A stretch of DNA of 44,140 nt from Sphingomonadaceae bacterium (lineage in GTDB: Bacteria > Pseudomonadota > Alphaproteobacteria > Sphingomonadales > Sphingomonadaceae): NCBI GenBank assembly GCA_947375105.1, contig CANCET010000006.1, positions 1-44,140 on the forward strand, read 5' to 3'. A program made the translations under genes and the position numbers. Positions 27,353 through 36,213 of this stretch are shown here, piece by piece. Numbering within the stretch: the stretch's first letter is position 1; each line of letters starts with the position of its first letter. The notes beneath the pieces were generated by a model. The model saw nothing but the letters and a program-made list of their open reading frames with translations. It had not been told where the DNA came from and searched no databases.

Positions 27353-28237
27353 CTATTCGATCCCGAGCAGTGCCTTGGCAAGCCGCAGATGCGGCTGATC
27401 CAGCATGCGCCCCTGCAACTGGATTGTCCCGACCCCCGGATTTACGGCAAAGGCATCGATTATCGCCCGCGCGTGGGCAAGTTCATCCTCTGTCGGCGTG
27501 AAGGCCGCATTGATCAGCAGCACTTGCGAGGGATGAATCGCAAGCATGCCTGCAAAGCCGTCCGCACGCGCCGCCTCCGCAGCCCGCCGTGTGCCCTCCA
27601 GGTCGCGGAAGTCATCATACAATGTATCGATCGCCCATACACCGCGAGCATGTGCCACAAGCAGGGTCTGTGCCCGCACGAAGCGGAATGCGTCGGTCCA
27701 TTGGCCCTCTGCGTCGCGTTTGCGTGCAGCACCGAGTTCGGCCGAAAGATCTTCGGCGCCCCAGGTCAGGCCAGCCAGTCGCGGCATCGAAGCATCCATA
27801 TACGCCGTGATGGTGAGCGCCGCCCGCGGGGTCTCGCTCACGAGTGGCAGGAGCCGGGTCTGGCCATTAGGAATGCCGTTGCGCTGCTCAAGCTCATAGA
27901 TCTCGGCAGCCACCTGGCGGATCTGCTCAGGCCCCTCCGCTTTTGGTAGCATGATCCCATCGGGTGCGCCCACCATCACCGCAGCGAGATCTTCCCGCCA
28001 CAGGCCGGTTTCGACCGCATTGATCCGAACCCACCGCGCTTGCTTGCGCATCGTGATCTGGCGCTTGTGAGCCTCCAGCCAATCTCGTGTCATACGGCGC
28101 GCGGCCGGCTTTGCGGCCGGCGCAACGGCATCCTCCAGATCGACGATCAGCGCATGGGCACCCGTTTCCGGTGTCTTGAGCAGCTTCTTCTCACTGTCAC
28201 CGGGAACGAACAGCCAGGATCGCGGAATCGTGCGCAT
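27353..28237 (-). CDS. CoA ester lyase (CitE/HpcH-HpaI family)
   Basis: A 294-residue member of the citrate lyase beta-subunit/HpcH-HpaI aldolase family. Key segments are RSWLFVPGDSEKKLLKTPET, ALIVDLEDAVAP with the magnesium-binding acidic residues, WVRINAV, GIMLPKAEGPEQIR, and TWGAEDLSAELGA. Stand-alone members cleave CoA thioesters such as malyl-CoA or citramalyl-CoA. No citrate lyase alpha or gamma gene is nearby, so a citrate lyase complex is unlikely. It lies 37 bases downstream of the Old Yellow Enzyme gene on the same strand. Confidence 0.88.
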   Translation of the reverse strand: MRTIPRSWLFVPGDSEKKLLKTPETGAHALIVDLEDAVAPAAKPAARRMTRDWLEAHKRQITMRKQARWVRINAVETGLWREDLAAVMVGAPDGIMLPKAEGPEQIRQVAAEIYELEQRNGIPNGQTRLLPLVSETPRAALTITAYMDASMPRLAGLTWGAEDLSAELGAARKRDAEGQWTDAFRFVRAQTLLVAHARGVWAIDTLYDDFRDLEGTRRAAEAARADGFAGMLAIHPSQVLLINAAFTPTEDELAHARAIIDAFAVNPGVGTIQLQGRMLDQPHLRLAKALLGIE

Positions 28238-28274
28238 GTCTTGCTCCTACGGTCAGTTCGGCTCGGTTACAGCA

Positions 28275-29384
28275 TCAAGCCGTCGCACGAGACTTCTCTT
28301 CGGCCATGGTTGGATAGTCGATGTAGCCCGCTTCGCCGGGGAAGTACCAAGTCTGCGGAACGCCGACATTGGGCGCCAGGTCCGCACCCACGCGAATGCG
28401 CTCGACCAGGTCGGGATTCGAGATGTAAGGGCGGCCGAAGCTGATCGCGTCCGCCCTGCCCGCAGCGACATCAGCGGCTGCGCTTTCGGGCGTATAATCG
28501 CTGTTCAGCATCAGCGGCCCCGAATAATGTGCTCGGATTACATGATCCTGAGGGGGCACGGTGGTCGCGCCAAACGTGCCCTCCGGTCCGGGCTGGCGCA
28601 GTTCGATGAACGAGACCTTCAGCGCCTCGAGCACCCGGGCGGCTTCTGCGTAAAGTGTGGCTGGATCGCTGTCATCGACACCCTGGCTTTCGCCGTTGGG
28701 GGAAAGGCGAATCGAGACCCGATCCGCTCCCCAAATGGCCACAAGGCGCTCCATCACTTCACGCATCAACCGCACGCGATTGGCCGGGCTGCCGCCATAA
28801 TCATCATCGCGCAGATTGGACGAATTGCGCAAGAACTGGTCGATGAGGTAGCCGTTGGCACCGTGGAGCTGCACGCCGTCGAAACCAGCGCGCTTCGCAT
28901 TCTCGGCGGCATGGCCATAGTCATCGACAATACGGGGCATTTCGTCGAGCCGCAGGGGCCGGGCGTCCACATTGTCCATGCGTCCCTCCGGCGTATGCGC
29001 ATGGCCCGGTGCGCGCGTCGCGGAAGCGGAGACAGGCAGTTCGCCGTCCAGGAAATAGGGGTGGACGATCCGCCCCATGTGCCAAAGCTGCAGGATGATG
29101 CGGCCGCCAGCATTATGGACCGCCTCGGTTACCGGCTTCCATGCCTCGACCTGTGCATCCCTCCAAATCCCCGGCGCGCTCGGCCAACCGGATCCCTCGC
29201 GGCTGATTCCGGTCGCCTCGCTGATGATGAGGCCCGCACCCGCGCGCTGGCGATAGTAGGTCTGCATGATCTCTGTCGGCACACCATCCGGTCCGGCGCG
29301 TCCTCGCGTGAGGGGGGCCATGACGATACGATTGGGTGCGGCTATCGCACCGAGCTGGATCGGCTGGAAAAGCGGTTCATGCAT
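28275..29384 (-). CDS. Alkene reductase, Old Yellow Enzyme family
   Basis: A 369-residue FMN-dependent reductase that uses NAD(P)H to reduce the C=C bond of enones or related electrophiles. The FMN-binding start PLFQPIQLGAIAAPNRIVMA is typical. HGANGYLIDQFLR and the substrate-binding DYGGSPANRVRLMREV follow. A C-terminal ISFGRPYISNPDL binds the FMN phosphate. The ATG at 29384 gives the family length; the frame opens at 29501, but the added residues have no family match. The CitE-like gene follows. Homologues such as NemA detoxify xenobiotics; the physiological substrate is unknown. Confidence 0.92.
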   Translation of the reverse strand: MHEPLFQPIQLGAIAAPNRIVMAPLTRGRAGPDGVPTEIMQTYYRQRAGAGLIISEATGISREGSGWPSAPGIWRDAQVEAWKPVTEAVHNAGGRIILQLWHMGRIVHPYFLDGELPVSASATRAPGHAHTPEGRMDNVDARPLRLDEMPRIVDDYGHAAENAKRAGFDGVQLHGANGYLIDQFLRNSSNLRDDDYGGSPANRVRLMREVMERLVAIWGADRVSIRLSPNGESQGVDDSDPATLYAEAARVLEALKVSFIELRQPGPEGTFGATTVPPQDHVIRAHYSGPLMLNSDYTPESAAADVAAGRADAISFGRPYISNPDLVERIRVGADLAPNVGVPQTWYFPGEAGYIDYPTMAEEKSRATA

Positions 29385-29638
29385 GGACCAGAGTGACCTT
29401 TCAGTATGGAATTGCTTGAACGGGGGGTAAAAACTGGCGGACGCGCCCGCAACTTTGAAAGGAGGGGGCTTGGGTAACCCGTTCCAGCGCTCTATGGCCA
29501 TGCTGTCCTAGGACTGCCGCACTGTCTGCGAAAGATCACATCTGACAACCTGACCCCGTCGCGCATGACAGGGTTTCCATTTGCAACCCAGCTAGGATGC
29601 CGGTGTCCGCATGACAAGCGCGAGTTGAGCAGTGGACC

Positions 29639-30538
29639 ATGACCAGCATTGAAGTCAGTCGCGAAGTTCCGCGCCCCGATCCCTGGCATTTCGTGGCACT
29701 CCTTGGCGGGAATTTTGCCCTCGCCCTCGGGCCGTGGTTTGTGAGACTGGCGGATTCCGGTCCGGTGTCGGCCGGCTTCTGGCGCCTGTTCCTTCCGCTG
29801 CCCGTGCTTGCCATGCTCGCATTGCGGCCAGGCCGGTCGGCGCACCGCACAACTCCTGCTCTTGGTGCGTGGCTGCTGGTTGCCCTTGCAGGTGTCCTTT
29901 TTGCGCTCGATCTTGCTAGTTGGCACATCGGAATCGCCTATACACGGCTCGCCAACGCTTCACTTTTCGGCAACTCCGGCAGCCTGATCCTGATGGTCTG
30001 GGGGCTCTCGGCCGCGCGCCGGCTACCGCGCCCTGCCGAATTGGCAGCCATTGCCGCAGCAGTTGGCGGAGCAGCGATTCTTCTCGGCCGATCGCTGGAG
30101 ATCGACCGAGCCACACTGATGGGGGACCTTTTCTGCATCCTCGCCGGCGTATTCTACTTCTTCTACATTCTGCTGCTTCAAGGTGCGCGCGGACAGTTCG
30201 AGAGCTGGGGCCTGCTGTTCACATCCACATTGGCCAGTGCTCCCGTCATGCTCGGCATTGCGATCTGGCTGGGCGAACCAGTCTGGCCCCACGTCTGGTG
30301 GCCGCTGATCGCACTGGCGCTTTGCAGCCAGGTCATTGGGCAGGGGCTGATCGTCTTCGCCCTGCGCCACTTTTCGGCTCTTATCATTGGAGTCGTATTG
30401 CTGACCCAACCCGCCGTCTCGATCCTGCTCGGTTGGCTGGCATTCGGCGAAACGATGGGCGTGCTAGATGCCTTGGGCATGGCGTTGATCGCCGCGGCGC
30501 TGTTGCTCGGCAGGCTGAGTGAAGCCGCCGGACGCTGA
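29639..30538 (+). CDS. DMT superfamily transporter (EamA)
   Basis: A 299-residue permease with ten hydrophobic segments arranged as two EamA repeats. Recognisable patterns are SAGFWRLFLPLPVLAMLAL in the first half, YTRLANASLFGNSGSLILMV and, in the second half, ALRHFSALIIGVVLLTQPAV with GWLAFGE. Family members export amino acids, sugars or other metabolites; the substrate cannot be told. It is divergent from the Old Yellow Enzyme gene, with 254 bases between them where no gene was seen. A small stem (30546-30560) sits just past its stop. Confidence 0.88.
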   Translation: MTSIEVSREVPRPDPWHFVALLGGNFALALGPWFVRLADSGPVSAGFWRLFLPLPVLAMLALRPGRSAHRTTPALGAWLLVALAGVLFALDLASWHIGIAYTRLANASLFGNSGSLILMVWGLSAARRLPRPAELAAIAAAVGGAAILLGRSLEIDRATLMGDLFCILAGVFYFFYILLLQGARGQFESWGLLFTSTLASAPVMLGIAIWLGEPVWPHVWWPLIALALCSQVIGQGLIVFALRHFSALIIGVVLLTQPAVSILLGWLAFGETMGVLDALGMALIAAALLLGRLSEAAGR

Positions 30539-30883
30539 TTCGTGACGAGCACAATGCTCGCCCAGGGTCTTGGGGGTGCATGATTCGGCCAGATTTGCTG
30601 CCAGAACAGCCAAATTTGTTGCGTTGCCGCATGAAGAATCGGGGCTTGGCATCGACCAGAAACGTCAGAGCTCTCATTAAAACAATCGCTTCACGGCAGC
30701 TCTCAACCGTCTCAGCGACAACCTCTTTCGCAGGTGCAACGAAATCCGAGAACGACGTCCCGAACGCCGGCTGATCCGCGCTCGCATGACGTTGCGGAAA
30801 TATCCTTGCAATCTGGAGCTTTTGTGTGGAGTGAGGCAGTTTAGTTACAACAGCATACCGTCTGTCCAAGGGGATCGGGTTAA
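30539..30883. other. 345-base intergenic region upstream of ino1
   Basis: No coding frame with family similarity was found. A 6-bp hairpin (arms 30546-30551 and 30555-30560) follows the EamA stop and may be a weak terminator. Short open frames on either strand have no convincing start sites. The rest presumably carries the ino1 promoter and leader. I could not place a confident -35/-10 pair. AAGGGGA lies about ten bases before the ino1 ATG. Confidence 0.4.
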
Positions 30884-31984
30884 ATGAAGCCAATCAAGGT
30901 CGCAGTGATCGGCGTGGGCAACTGCGCGAGCTCGCTGGTGCAAGGTGTAGAATTTTACCGCAACACCAACTCATCGGCAGGCCTGATCCATGAGCGCATT
31001 GGGGGTTATGGTGCCAGTGACGTCGAGTTTGTCATGGGCGTGGATGTCGATGCCCGCAAGGTCGGCAAGGACATCGCCGAGGCCATCTTCGCCGCCCCCA
31101 ATTGCACAGCCGTGTTCCAGCAGGACGTTCCGACCACCGGCGCGAAAGTGATGATGGGCCGGATCCTCGACGGCGTCGCCGATCACATGACAGGCATGGG
31201 CGAGCGGGGCTTCATCGTTTCCGACGCGCCTGAAGCCACGCGCGAATCGATCGTGGCCGCGCTGCGTGAAACCGGTGCGGAAGTCCTGTTGAATTTCCTG
31301 CCCGTCGGTTCGGAAACGGCGACGGAATTTTACATGGAATGCGCGCTTGAGGCGGGCGTTGGCGTTGTGAACTGCATGCCGGTGTTCATCGCCAGCCGCC
31401 CCGAATGGGAAGCCAAGTTCCGCGCCAAGCGTCTCCCGATCGTGGGTGACGACATCAAGGCACAGGTCGGCGCGACCATCGTGCACCGCGTGCTGTCAAG
31501 CCTGTTTGGTGCGCGCGGCGTCACGGTCGAAAAGACCTACCAGCTCAACACTGGCGGCAACACCGACTTCATGAACATGCTGGATCGCCAGCGGCTTGGT
31601 TCCAAGAAGGAATCGAAGACCGAAGCAGTGCAGGCCATGCTCGCCCAGCGCCTGGCTGACGAAAACATCCACGTCGGTCCTTCCGACTATGTGCCCTGGC
31701 AGAAGGACAACAAGCTGTGCTTCCTTCGTCTCGAAGGCACGCAGTGGGGCAATGTGCCGATGAACCTCGAACTGCGTCTTTCGGTCGAGGACAGCCCGAA
31801 TTCCGCGGCGTGCGTCATGGACGCCATCCGCTGCTGCAAGGTTGCGCTCGAGCGCGGCGAAGGCGGGGCCCTGATCGGTCCTTCGGCTTACTTCTGCAAG
31901 CATCCCCCGCAGCAGTTCAGCGATGACGTCGCCGCGCAGCTGGTCGATGAATACATCGCGGAAACCGCGCTGGCTGCCGAATAA
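30884..31984 (+). CDS. ino1: Inositol-3-phosphate synthase (MIPS)
   Basis: It converts glucose-6-phosphate to 1D-myo-inositol 3-phosphate in an NAD-dependent reaction, the committed step of inositol synthesis. The 366-residue length and motifs match the short bacterial type of the Mycobacterium Ino1 class: VAVIGVGNCASSLVQGVEFY for NAD binding, LLNFLPVGSETATEFY, PIVGDDIKAQVGATIVHRVL, LNTGGNTDFMNMLDRQRLGSKK and VEDSPNSA. AAGGGGA precedes the ATG. A stable hairpin separates it from the cytidylyltransferase gene 97 bases downstream, and the two probably act in one pathway. Confidence 0.94.
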   Translation: MKPIKVAVIGVGNCASSLVQGVEFYRNTNSSAGLIHERIGGYGASDVEFVMGVDVDARKVGKDIAEAIFAAPNCTAVFQQDVPTTGAKVMMGRILDGVADHMTGMGERGFIVSDAPEATRESIVAALRETGAEVLLNFLPVGSETATEFYMECALEAGVGVVNCMPVFIASRPEWEAKFRAKRLPIVGDDIKAQVGATIVHRVLSSLFGARGVTVEKTYQLNTGGNTDFMNMLDRQRLGSKKESKTEAVQAMLAQRLADENIHVGPSDYVPWQKDNKLCFLRLEGTQWGNVPMNLELRLSVEDSPNSAACVMDAIRCCKVALERGEGGALIGPSAYFCKHPPQQFSDDVAAQLVDEYIAETALAAE

Positions 31985-32008
31985 CCTGAGAAATCCGGAT
32001 GAATTGGC

Positions 32009-32037
32009 GGCGCCGGTCCTGGCATAGGATCGGCGCC
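32009..32037 (+). terminator. Hairpin between ino1 and the cytidylyltransferase gene
   Basis: A 12-bp stem (arms 32009-32020 and 32026-32037, one G-T pair) with a five-base loop lies 24 bases after the ino1 stop. No T-run follows. A second 6-bp hairpin (32049-32064) ends just before the Shine-Dalgarno sequence of the next gene. Together they could terminate partly or tune expression of the downstream gene. Confidence 0.6.
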
Positions 32038-32081
32038 GTTGCCGTTCCGGGGCCTTGCGGCCCCTAGGTGGAGCCGACCGC

Positions 32082-32822
32082 ATGGATGCCGTGATCATCG
32101 CTGCAGGCTATGGCAGTAGGCTGGCTTCATTGTCGCCATCAAAGCCGCTGACCCCCATATGCGGTATTCCGCTGATCGAGATCGGCATCCGCCAGGCGGT
32201 AGCAGCAGGCATTACGCGTGTGGTGGTGGTAACCGGGCATCTGGCCGGGCAGGTGGAAGCGTTTCTTGGCAGACTTGAAAACAGCTTGCCGATCAAGATC
32301 GAGACAGTGCGCGTGGCCGATTGGAGCAAACCCAACGGTCATTCGGTCATGGCCGGTGCAGCGCTTTGCAGCGGAAATTATTTGCTGATGATGGCAGACC
32401 ACATGTTTGAAAGCAGCATACTGGCTGCCCTTCTCGCAGTCGGAAGCCATACCAGAGACGTCACGCTGGCGATCGATCGGCAAACTGGCAGTCCGCTGAT
32501 TGATCCCGACGACGCAACGTGGGTCAAGACTGATGCGCGGGGCTTCATTGCCGCAATCGGCAAGTCAATTCCTGCGTGGGACGCCGTCGACTGCGGCGCT
32601 TTTTTGGCCACGCCTGGTCTGGCCGAGGCCATTCACGCGGCGATCGCCAACGGCAAGGCGGGCAGCCTCTCCGATGGCATGCAATGGCTCGCGGATCGCG
32701 GCCGCGCCGCTACCCACGAGATCGGCGGCGCGTGGTGGATGGATGTCGACGATCCGCGTGCTCATGCGCTCGCCGAGGAGCTTGCCCCGCTCTATCTCAC
32801 AGCCGCTTTTGCAGCGAACTGA
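32082..32822 (+). CDS. NTP transferase, probable CTP:inositol-1-phosphate cytidylyltransferase
   Basis: A 246-residue nucleotidyltransferase of the Rossmann-like GT-A fold. The nucleotide-binding start is VIIAAGYGSRLASLSPSKPL. WSKPNGHSVMAGAAL, LLMMADHMFE, IGKSIPAWDAVDCGAFL and WWMDVDDPRAH align in order with the cytidylyltransferase half of archaeal bifunctional IPCT/DIPPS proteins, as recalled. That enzyme makes CDP-inositol from inositol-1-phosphate and CTP. Adjacency to ino1 strongly supports this reading. Unlike the bifunctional proteins, it has no fused membrane domain. The ATG at 32082 is preceded by GGTGGAG; a TTG at 32055 is rejected. Confidence 0.83.
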   Translation: MDAVIIAAGYGSRLASLSPSKPLTPICGIPLIEIGIRQAVAAGITRVVVVTGHLAGQVEAFLGRLENSLPIKIETVRVADWSKPNGHSVMAGAALCSGNYLLMMADHMFESSILAALLAVGSHTRDVTLAIDRQTGSPLIDPDDATWVKTDARGFIAAIGKSIPAWDAVDCGAFLATPGLAEAIHAAIANGKAGSLSDGMQWLADRGRAATHEIGGAWWMDVDDPRAHALAEELAPLYLTAAFAAN

Positions 32823-32830
32823 TTGATCGC

Positions 32831-33313
32831 TCAAAACTTACGAAGATTGATGGTGATGGCCTGGTTGGTGCGGTCAACCTTGACCAGCACCGAACGCAAC
32901 GACGGGGGGCCAAAAAAAATCGTCGGATTGTTCGAGAAGCCAACCGCCTCGGTAGGAATTCCGAAGAGCCCACCGCGGTTGATCGTGCCAGACGAATCTT
33001 CATCGTGATAGATGGCTATCGCGTAGGTTCCCGGATGCGGGAGGAACAGACAAAACCGCGTCTGTCCCGCCGTTGCCGGCGCGCTCGCTACGTAGAACGA
33101 ACCGTTTTTCACGAGAAACCGCTTAGGGTCATTGGAGTATAGCGTCGCAGTGATGAGCCCCTTGGAGTTCCGCACCCGGTCGACAGTGAGATTGATCCAG
33201 GTCTCGCTCGCTGGCCCAATACAAGCCGGAGCCGCCAAGGCAGGAGCCGCCTGCGTCGCGACAGACAATATCAGCGCAGCGAGCAAGCTGCTGCACCACT
33301 TCCGCACAAACAT
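32831..33313 (-). CDS. DUF2141 domain-containing secreted protein
   Basis: A 160-residue protein with a signal peptide (SLLAALILSVATQAAPALAA). The mature part carries the DUF2141 pattern: INLTVDRVRNSKGLITATLY, LPHPGTYAIAIYHDEDSSGT, and GGLFGIPTEAVGFSNNP. The family forms small beta-rich periplasmic or outer-membrane-associated proteins of unknown function. The ATG at 33313 has GGGAAGA upstream; the frame extends to 33502, but those residues lack family similarity. It converges on the cytidylyltransferase gene with eight bases between stops, and it is divergent from rpe. Confidence 0.87.
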   Translation of the reverse strand: MFVRKWCSSLLAALILSVATQAAPALAAPACIGPASETWINLTVDRVRNSKGLITATLYSNDPKRFLVKNGSFYVASAPATAGQTRFCLFLPHPGTYAIAIYHDEDSSGTINRGGLFGIPTEAVGFSNNPTIFFGPPSLRSVLVKVDRTNQAITINLRKF

Positions 33314-33609
33314 GGCAATCTTCCCGAAAGCGGCAACTTCTGGACGAGGTCGCGCGGTCAGCGCGGGGGCATAGTCGGGCTTGCCCCCCTTCGGCAAGGC
33401 CCGCCTTCTTGCCCCACCTAATGAACTTCGTTTGATACCCCGGAGAGGCTTTGCGCCGAAACGGCCGCGAATAGGGACATTGCGTGTGGAAAAGCGAGAC
33501 ATATGCGCTTGTTCCGGCGATTCGGCGCCGGTAATCGCTGGAGGAGGTGGACGCTGCCTTGCGCGCTAAGTGCCAACCGTCGCCCGACACCAATTTGCGA
33601 GATTTCGTG

Positions 33610-34272
33610 ATGGCCGCGCCACTGATTGCCCCCTCGATTCTCTCAGCCGATTTCGCTCGGCTTGGCGAAGAGGTGCGAGCGATTGACGCCGCGGGAGCGG
33701 ACTGGATTCATATCGATGTGATGGACGGACACTTCGTGCCGAACATCACCATCGGACCCGGAGTGGTCAAGGCCCTCAGGCCCCACAGCGCCAAGCCGTT
33801 CGACGTGCACCTCATGGTCTCACCGGTAGATTCCTATCTCGAGGCCTTCGCCAGTGCTGGGGCGGACATCATCACAGTGCATCCTGAAGCCGGCCCACAC
33901 GTTCACCGCACGGTGCAGGCCATTCGCGCACTGGGCAAGAAGGCAGGCATTGCACTCAATCCTGCCACACCGGCGAAGACGCTCGACTATCTGATCGACG
34001 AAATCGATCTGGTCCTGGTGATGAGCGTAAACCCCGGGTTTGGCGGGCAAAGCTTCATCACCAATCAACTGCGCAAGATCGAAGCTGTCCGCAAGATGAT
34101 CGACAAATCCGGACGTGCCATCCACCTTCAGGTCGATGGCGGAATCGATGTGACGACAGCCCCGCAATGCAGCAATGCCGGCGCAGACGTGCTTGTTGCC
34201 GGCACAGCGTCGTTCAAGGGCGGATCTGGCTGCTACAGCGCCAATATCGCCGCGCTCAAAGGCACAGACTGA
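33610..34272 (+). CDS. rpe: Ribulose-phosphate 3-epimerase
   Basis: Rpe interconverts ribulose-5-phosphate and xylulose-5-phosphate in the pentose phosphate pathway. The 220-residue TIM barrel shows [36 protein letters not shown] with the metal and catalytic residues, [18 protein letters not shown] and QVDGGID. The ATG at 33610 gives the family length; a GTG at 33547 in the same frame adds 21 residues without family support. No gene was seen in the 296 bases between it and the divergent DUF2141 gene. The heparinase-family gene follows after four bases. Confidence 0.95.
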   Translation: MAAPLIAPSILSADFARLGEEVRAIDAAGADWIHIDVMDGHFVPNITIGPGVVKALRPHSAKPFDVHLMVSPVDSYLEAFASAGADIITVHPEAGPHVHRTVQAIRALGKKAGIALNPATPAKTLDYLIDEIDLVLVMSVNPGFGGQSFITNQLRKIEAVRKMIDKSGRAIHLQVDGGIDVTTAPQCSNAGADVLVAGTASFKGGSGCYSANIAALKGTD

Positions 34273-34276
34273 AACG

Positions 34277-36199
34277 ATGGCTCGCCTCTTTCCCGGATCA
34301 CGCAAGGCCCCGGAAGTGGGCGCGGTCCTTGGATCGACAGCGGGCACCGCAATAGATCTCGAGGAAAAGCGCCCAGCGTTGCCACTCGGCCCAGGTCCCG
34401 AGCCACTGGCCATGGATCCGCGGAAGGCGCGCCCAATTGCGGTTGACGGCCCGCCAGCCGCGCTGGCCGATGATGCGGATGTAACGCCGTTGGAGCCCGG
34501 CCGGGCATTGGCGATTGCGGATTTTTCGCCGCCTCAGGTCAGTGCGAGTGAGAGGCTTATCCGGCTTGCGTACGGCCTCGGTCTTCCTCGTTCAGCGTTG
34601 AATCCCTTTCGCAAGAGCGCCCGCCCTCGCCTTACGGCCACTGTCGCAAGTCCCCTCACCGGCGATCCGGCCGCGGGCACGGCGCTCCGTGCGGGACATT
34701 TCCTGCTTCATGGCGTCAAATTGCCGATTGCCGATACAGAGTTCACAGGTCCTCGCCTCTCACCGCCGTTCGAGCGACTCGTTCACGGGTTTGGCTGGTT
34801 AAGCGATTTGGCAAGCTGCGCTGCAAGACCCCAATGTACACCGGTTGCGGAACGTATCTTCGCTGCCTGGTTCGCCGCTAACCCCCGCCCGGGAGCTGGC
34901 CCTGCATGGTCTGTCGGCAATACGGGGCATCGGCTTCTTGCTTGGCTGATCCACGCACCGCTGCTGCTCTCCAGTCAGGATCGCAAGTTGCGCGCCCGGG
35001 TGTTGACCACCTTTGAAGACACGGCGCGCTGGCTCGACCGCCACGTCGGACGCGCCGAGGACAAACTGGCCGAAGTAGCCGGCTGGGCGGCCATCACCGC
35101 CGCCGGCTTACTGCTGGCGGAAGGCCGTGCCCGCCGCCTCTATGGCGAAGGCGGACTGATCCGTGCACTCGGCGATCTCGTGAGCGACGACGGCGGGGTA
35201 CTTTCACGCAGCCCGCTTGGACAGATCGAGGCGATCGAGCTGCTGATCGAACTGCGTGCCTGCTATGCGGCCGTCCGCAGCACGCCGCCGCCGCAGCTTG
35301 ATACAATTCTCGAATTGCTGGTCCCTCCGCTCCTCACCTTGCTCCACGGCGATGGCGGCCTTGGTTCCTGGCAGGGCGCAGGCGCTGTTTCTCCCGAGCG
35401 CATCGCGGCGCTCGTCAAGGCCAGCGGCGTGCGGACTCGCCCTCTGCGCGATGCCCGCCACTGGGGCTACCAAAGGGTCAATGCGGGCAAGGGCATCCTG
35501 CAATTCGACGCCGCACCGCCGCCACTCGCCCGTCATGCCCGCGAAGGCTGCGCTTCTACGCTAGCGTTCGAGTTCAGCCACGGCAGCGAGCGCCTGATCG
35601 TCAATTGCGGCGGCGCATCCTTTGCGGGCGGCCTGATCCCCCTGCGCCTCGCGCAGGGCCTCCGCGCCACCGCTGCGCATTCGACTCTCGCCATCGACGA
35701 CTTCAACTCCACTGCCGTTCTCATCAACGGCAAGCTCGGCCCGGGTGTTTCCGAGGTCGAGGTCGACCGCCGGATCCTGAGCGGCGAAGGTGCAGGTGCC
35801 ACACGGATCGAGGCCAGTCATAACGGCTATGTGGCCCGTTACGGCCTCACACACCGCCGGATCCTGATCTTGCGCGATGACGGCAGCGAACTGCGGGGAG
35901 AAGACTTGCTGGTGCCTACCGGCAGGCGCGGGAAGCGCGGAATGATCGGCGTCGCCTTGCGGTTCCACCTCGGCCCGCACATCGAGCTGGCACAGGGACG
36001 CGATGGCCTGGGCGTAACGCTCGCGTTGCCTGACGGCAGCCTTTGGCAGTTCCGTTCGGGCCGCGATCCGGTAACGCTCGAGGAAAGCCTTTGGGCAGAC
36101 GGCATGGGACGGCCGCTGGCAACACGCCAACTGGTCATTTCCGCCAAGATCCCCCGCAGCGGCGAATCGTTCTCGTGGCTGCTCAAGAAGATGCGCTAG
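34277..36199 (+). CDS. Heparinase II/III family protein
   Basis: A 640-residue protein with an alpha/alpha-toroid central domain (from about residue 90) and a C-terminal beta-sandwich heparinase II/III domain. Visible segments include [72 protein letters not shown] and [20 protein letters not shown]. Such enzymes are polysaccharide lyases, but the sphingomonad members next to purH have no proven substrate and lack neighbouring polysaccharide genes here. The first 90 residues are low-complexity. The start [10 protein letters not shown] lies four bases after rpe, and purH starts 14 bases after the stop, which suggests one operon. Confidence 0.88.
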   Translation: MARLFPGSRKAPEVGAVLGSTAGTAIDLEEKRPALPLGPGPEPLAMDPRKARPIAVDGPPAALADDADVTPLEPGRALAIADFSPPQVSASERLIRLAYGLGLPRSALNPFRKSARPRLTATVASPLTGDPAAGTALRAGHFLLHGVKLPIADTEFTGPRLSPPFERLVHGFGWLSDLASCAARPQCTPVAERIFAAWFAANPRPGAGPAWSVGNTGHRLLAWLIHAPLLLSSQDRKLRARVLTTFEDTARWLDRHVGRAEDKLAEVAGWAAITAAGLLLAEGRARRLYGEGGLIRALGDLVSDDGGVLSRSPLGQIEAIELLIELRACYAAVRSTPPPQLDTILELLVPPLLTLLHGDGGLGSWQGAGAVSPERIAALVKASGVRTRPLRDARHWGYQRVNAGKGILQFDAAPPPLARHAREGCASTLAFEFSHGSERLIVNCGGASFAGGLIPLRLAQGLRATAAHSTLAIDDFNSTAVLINGKLGPGVSEVEVDRRILSGEGAGATRIEASHNGYVARYGLTHRRILILRDDGSELRGEDLLVPTGRRGKRGMIGVALRFHLGPHIELAQGRDGLGVTLALPDGSLWQFRSGRDPVTLEESLWADGMGRPLATRQLVISAKIPRSGESFSWLLKKMR

Positions 36200-36213
36200 A
36201 CAGGACTCTCAAA

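Noticed and set aside
28176..29396. 406-codon plus-strand frame opposite the Old Yellow Enzyme gene
   Set aside because: The enzyme on the other strand has intact FMN and active-site motifs; the antisense product has none.
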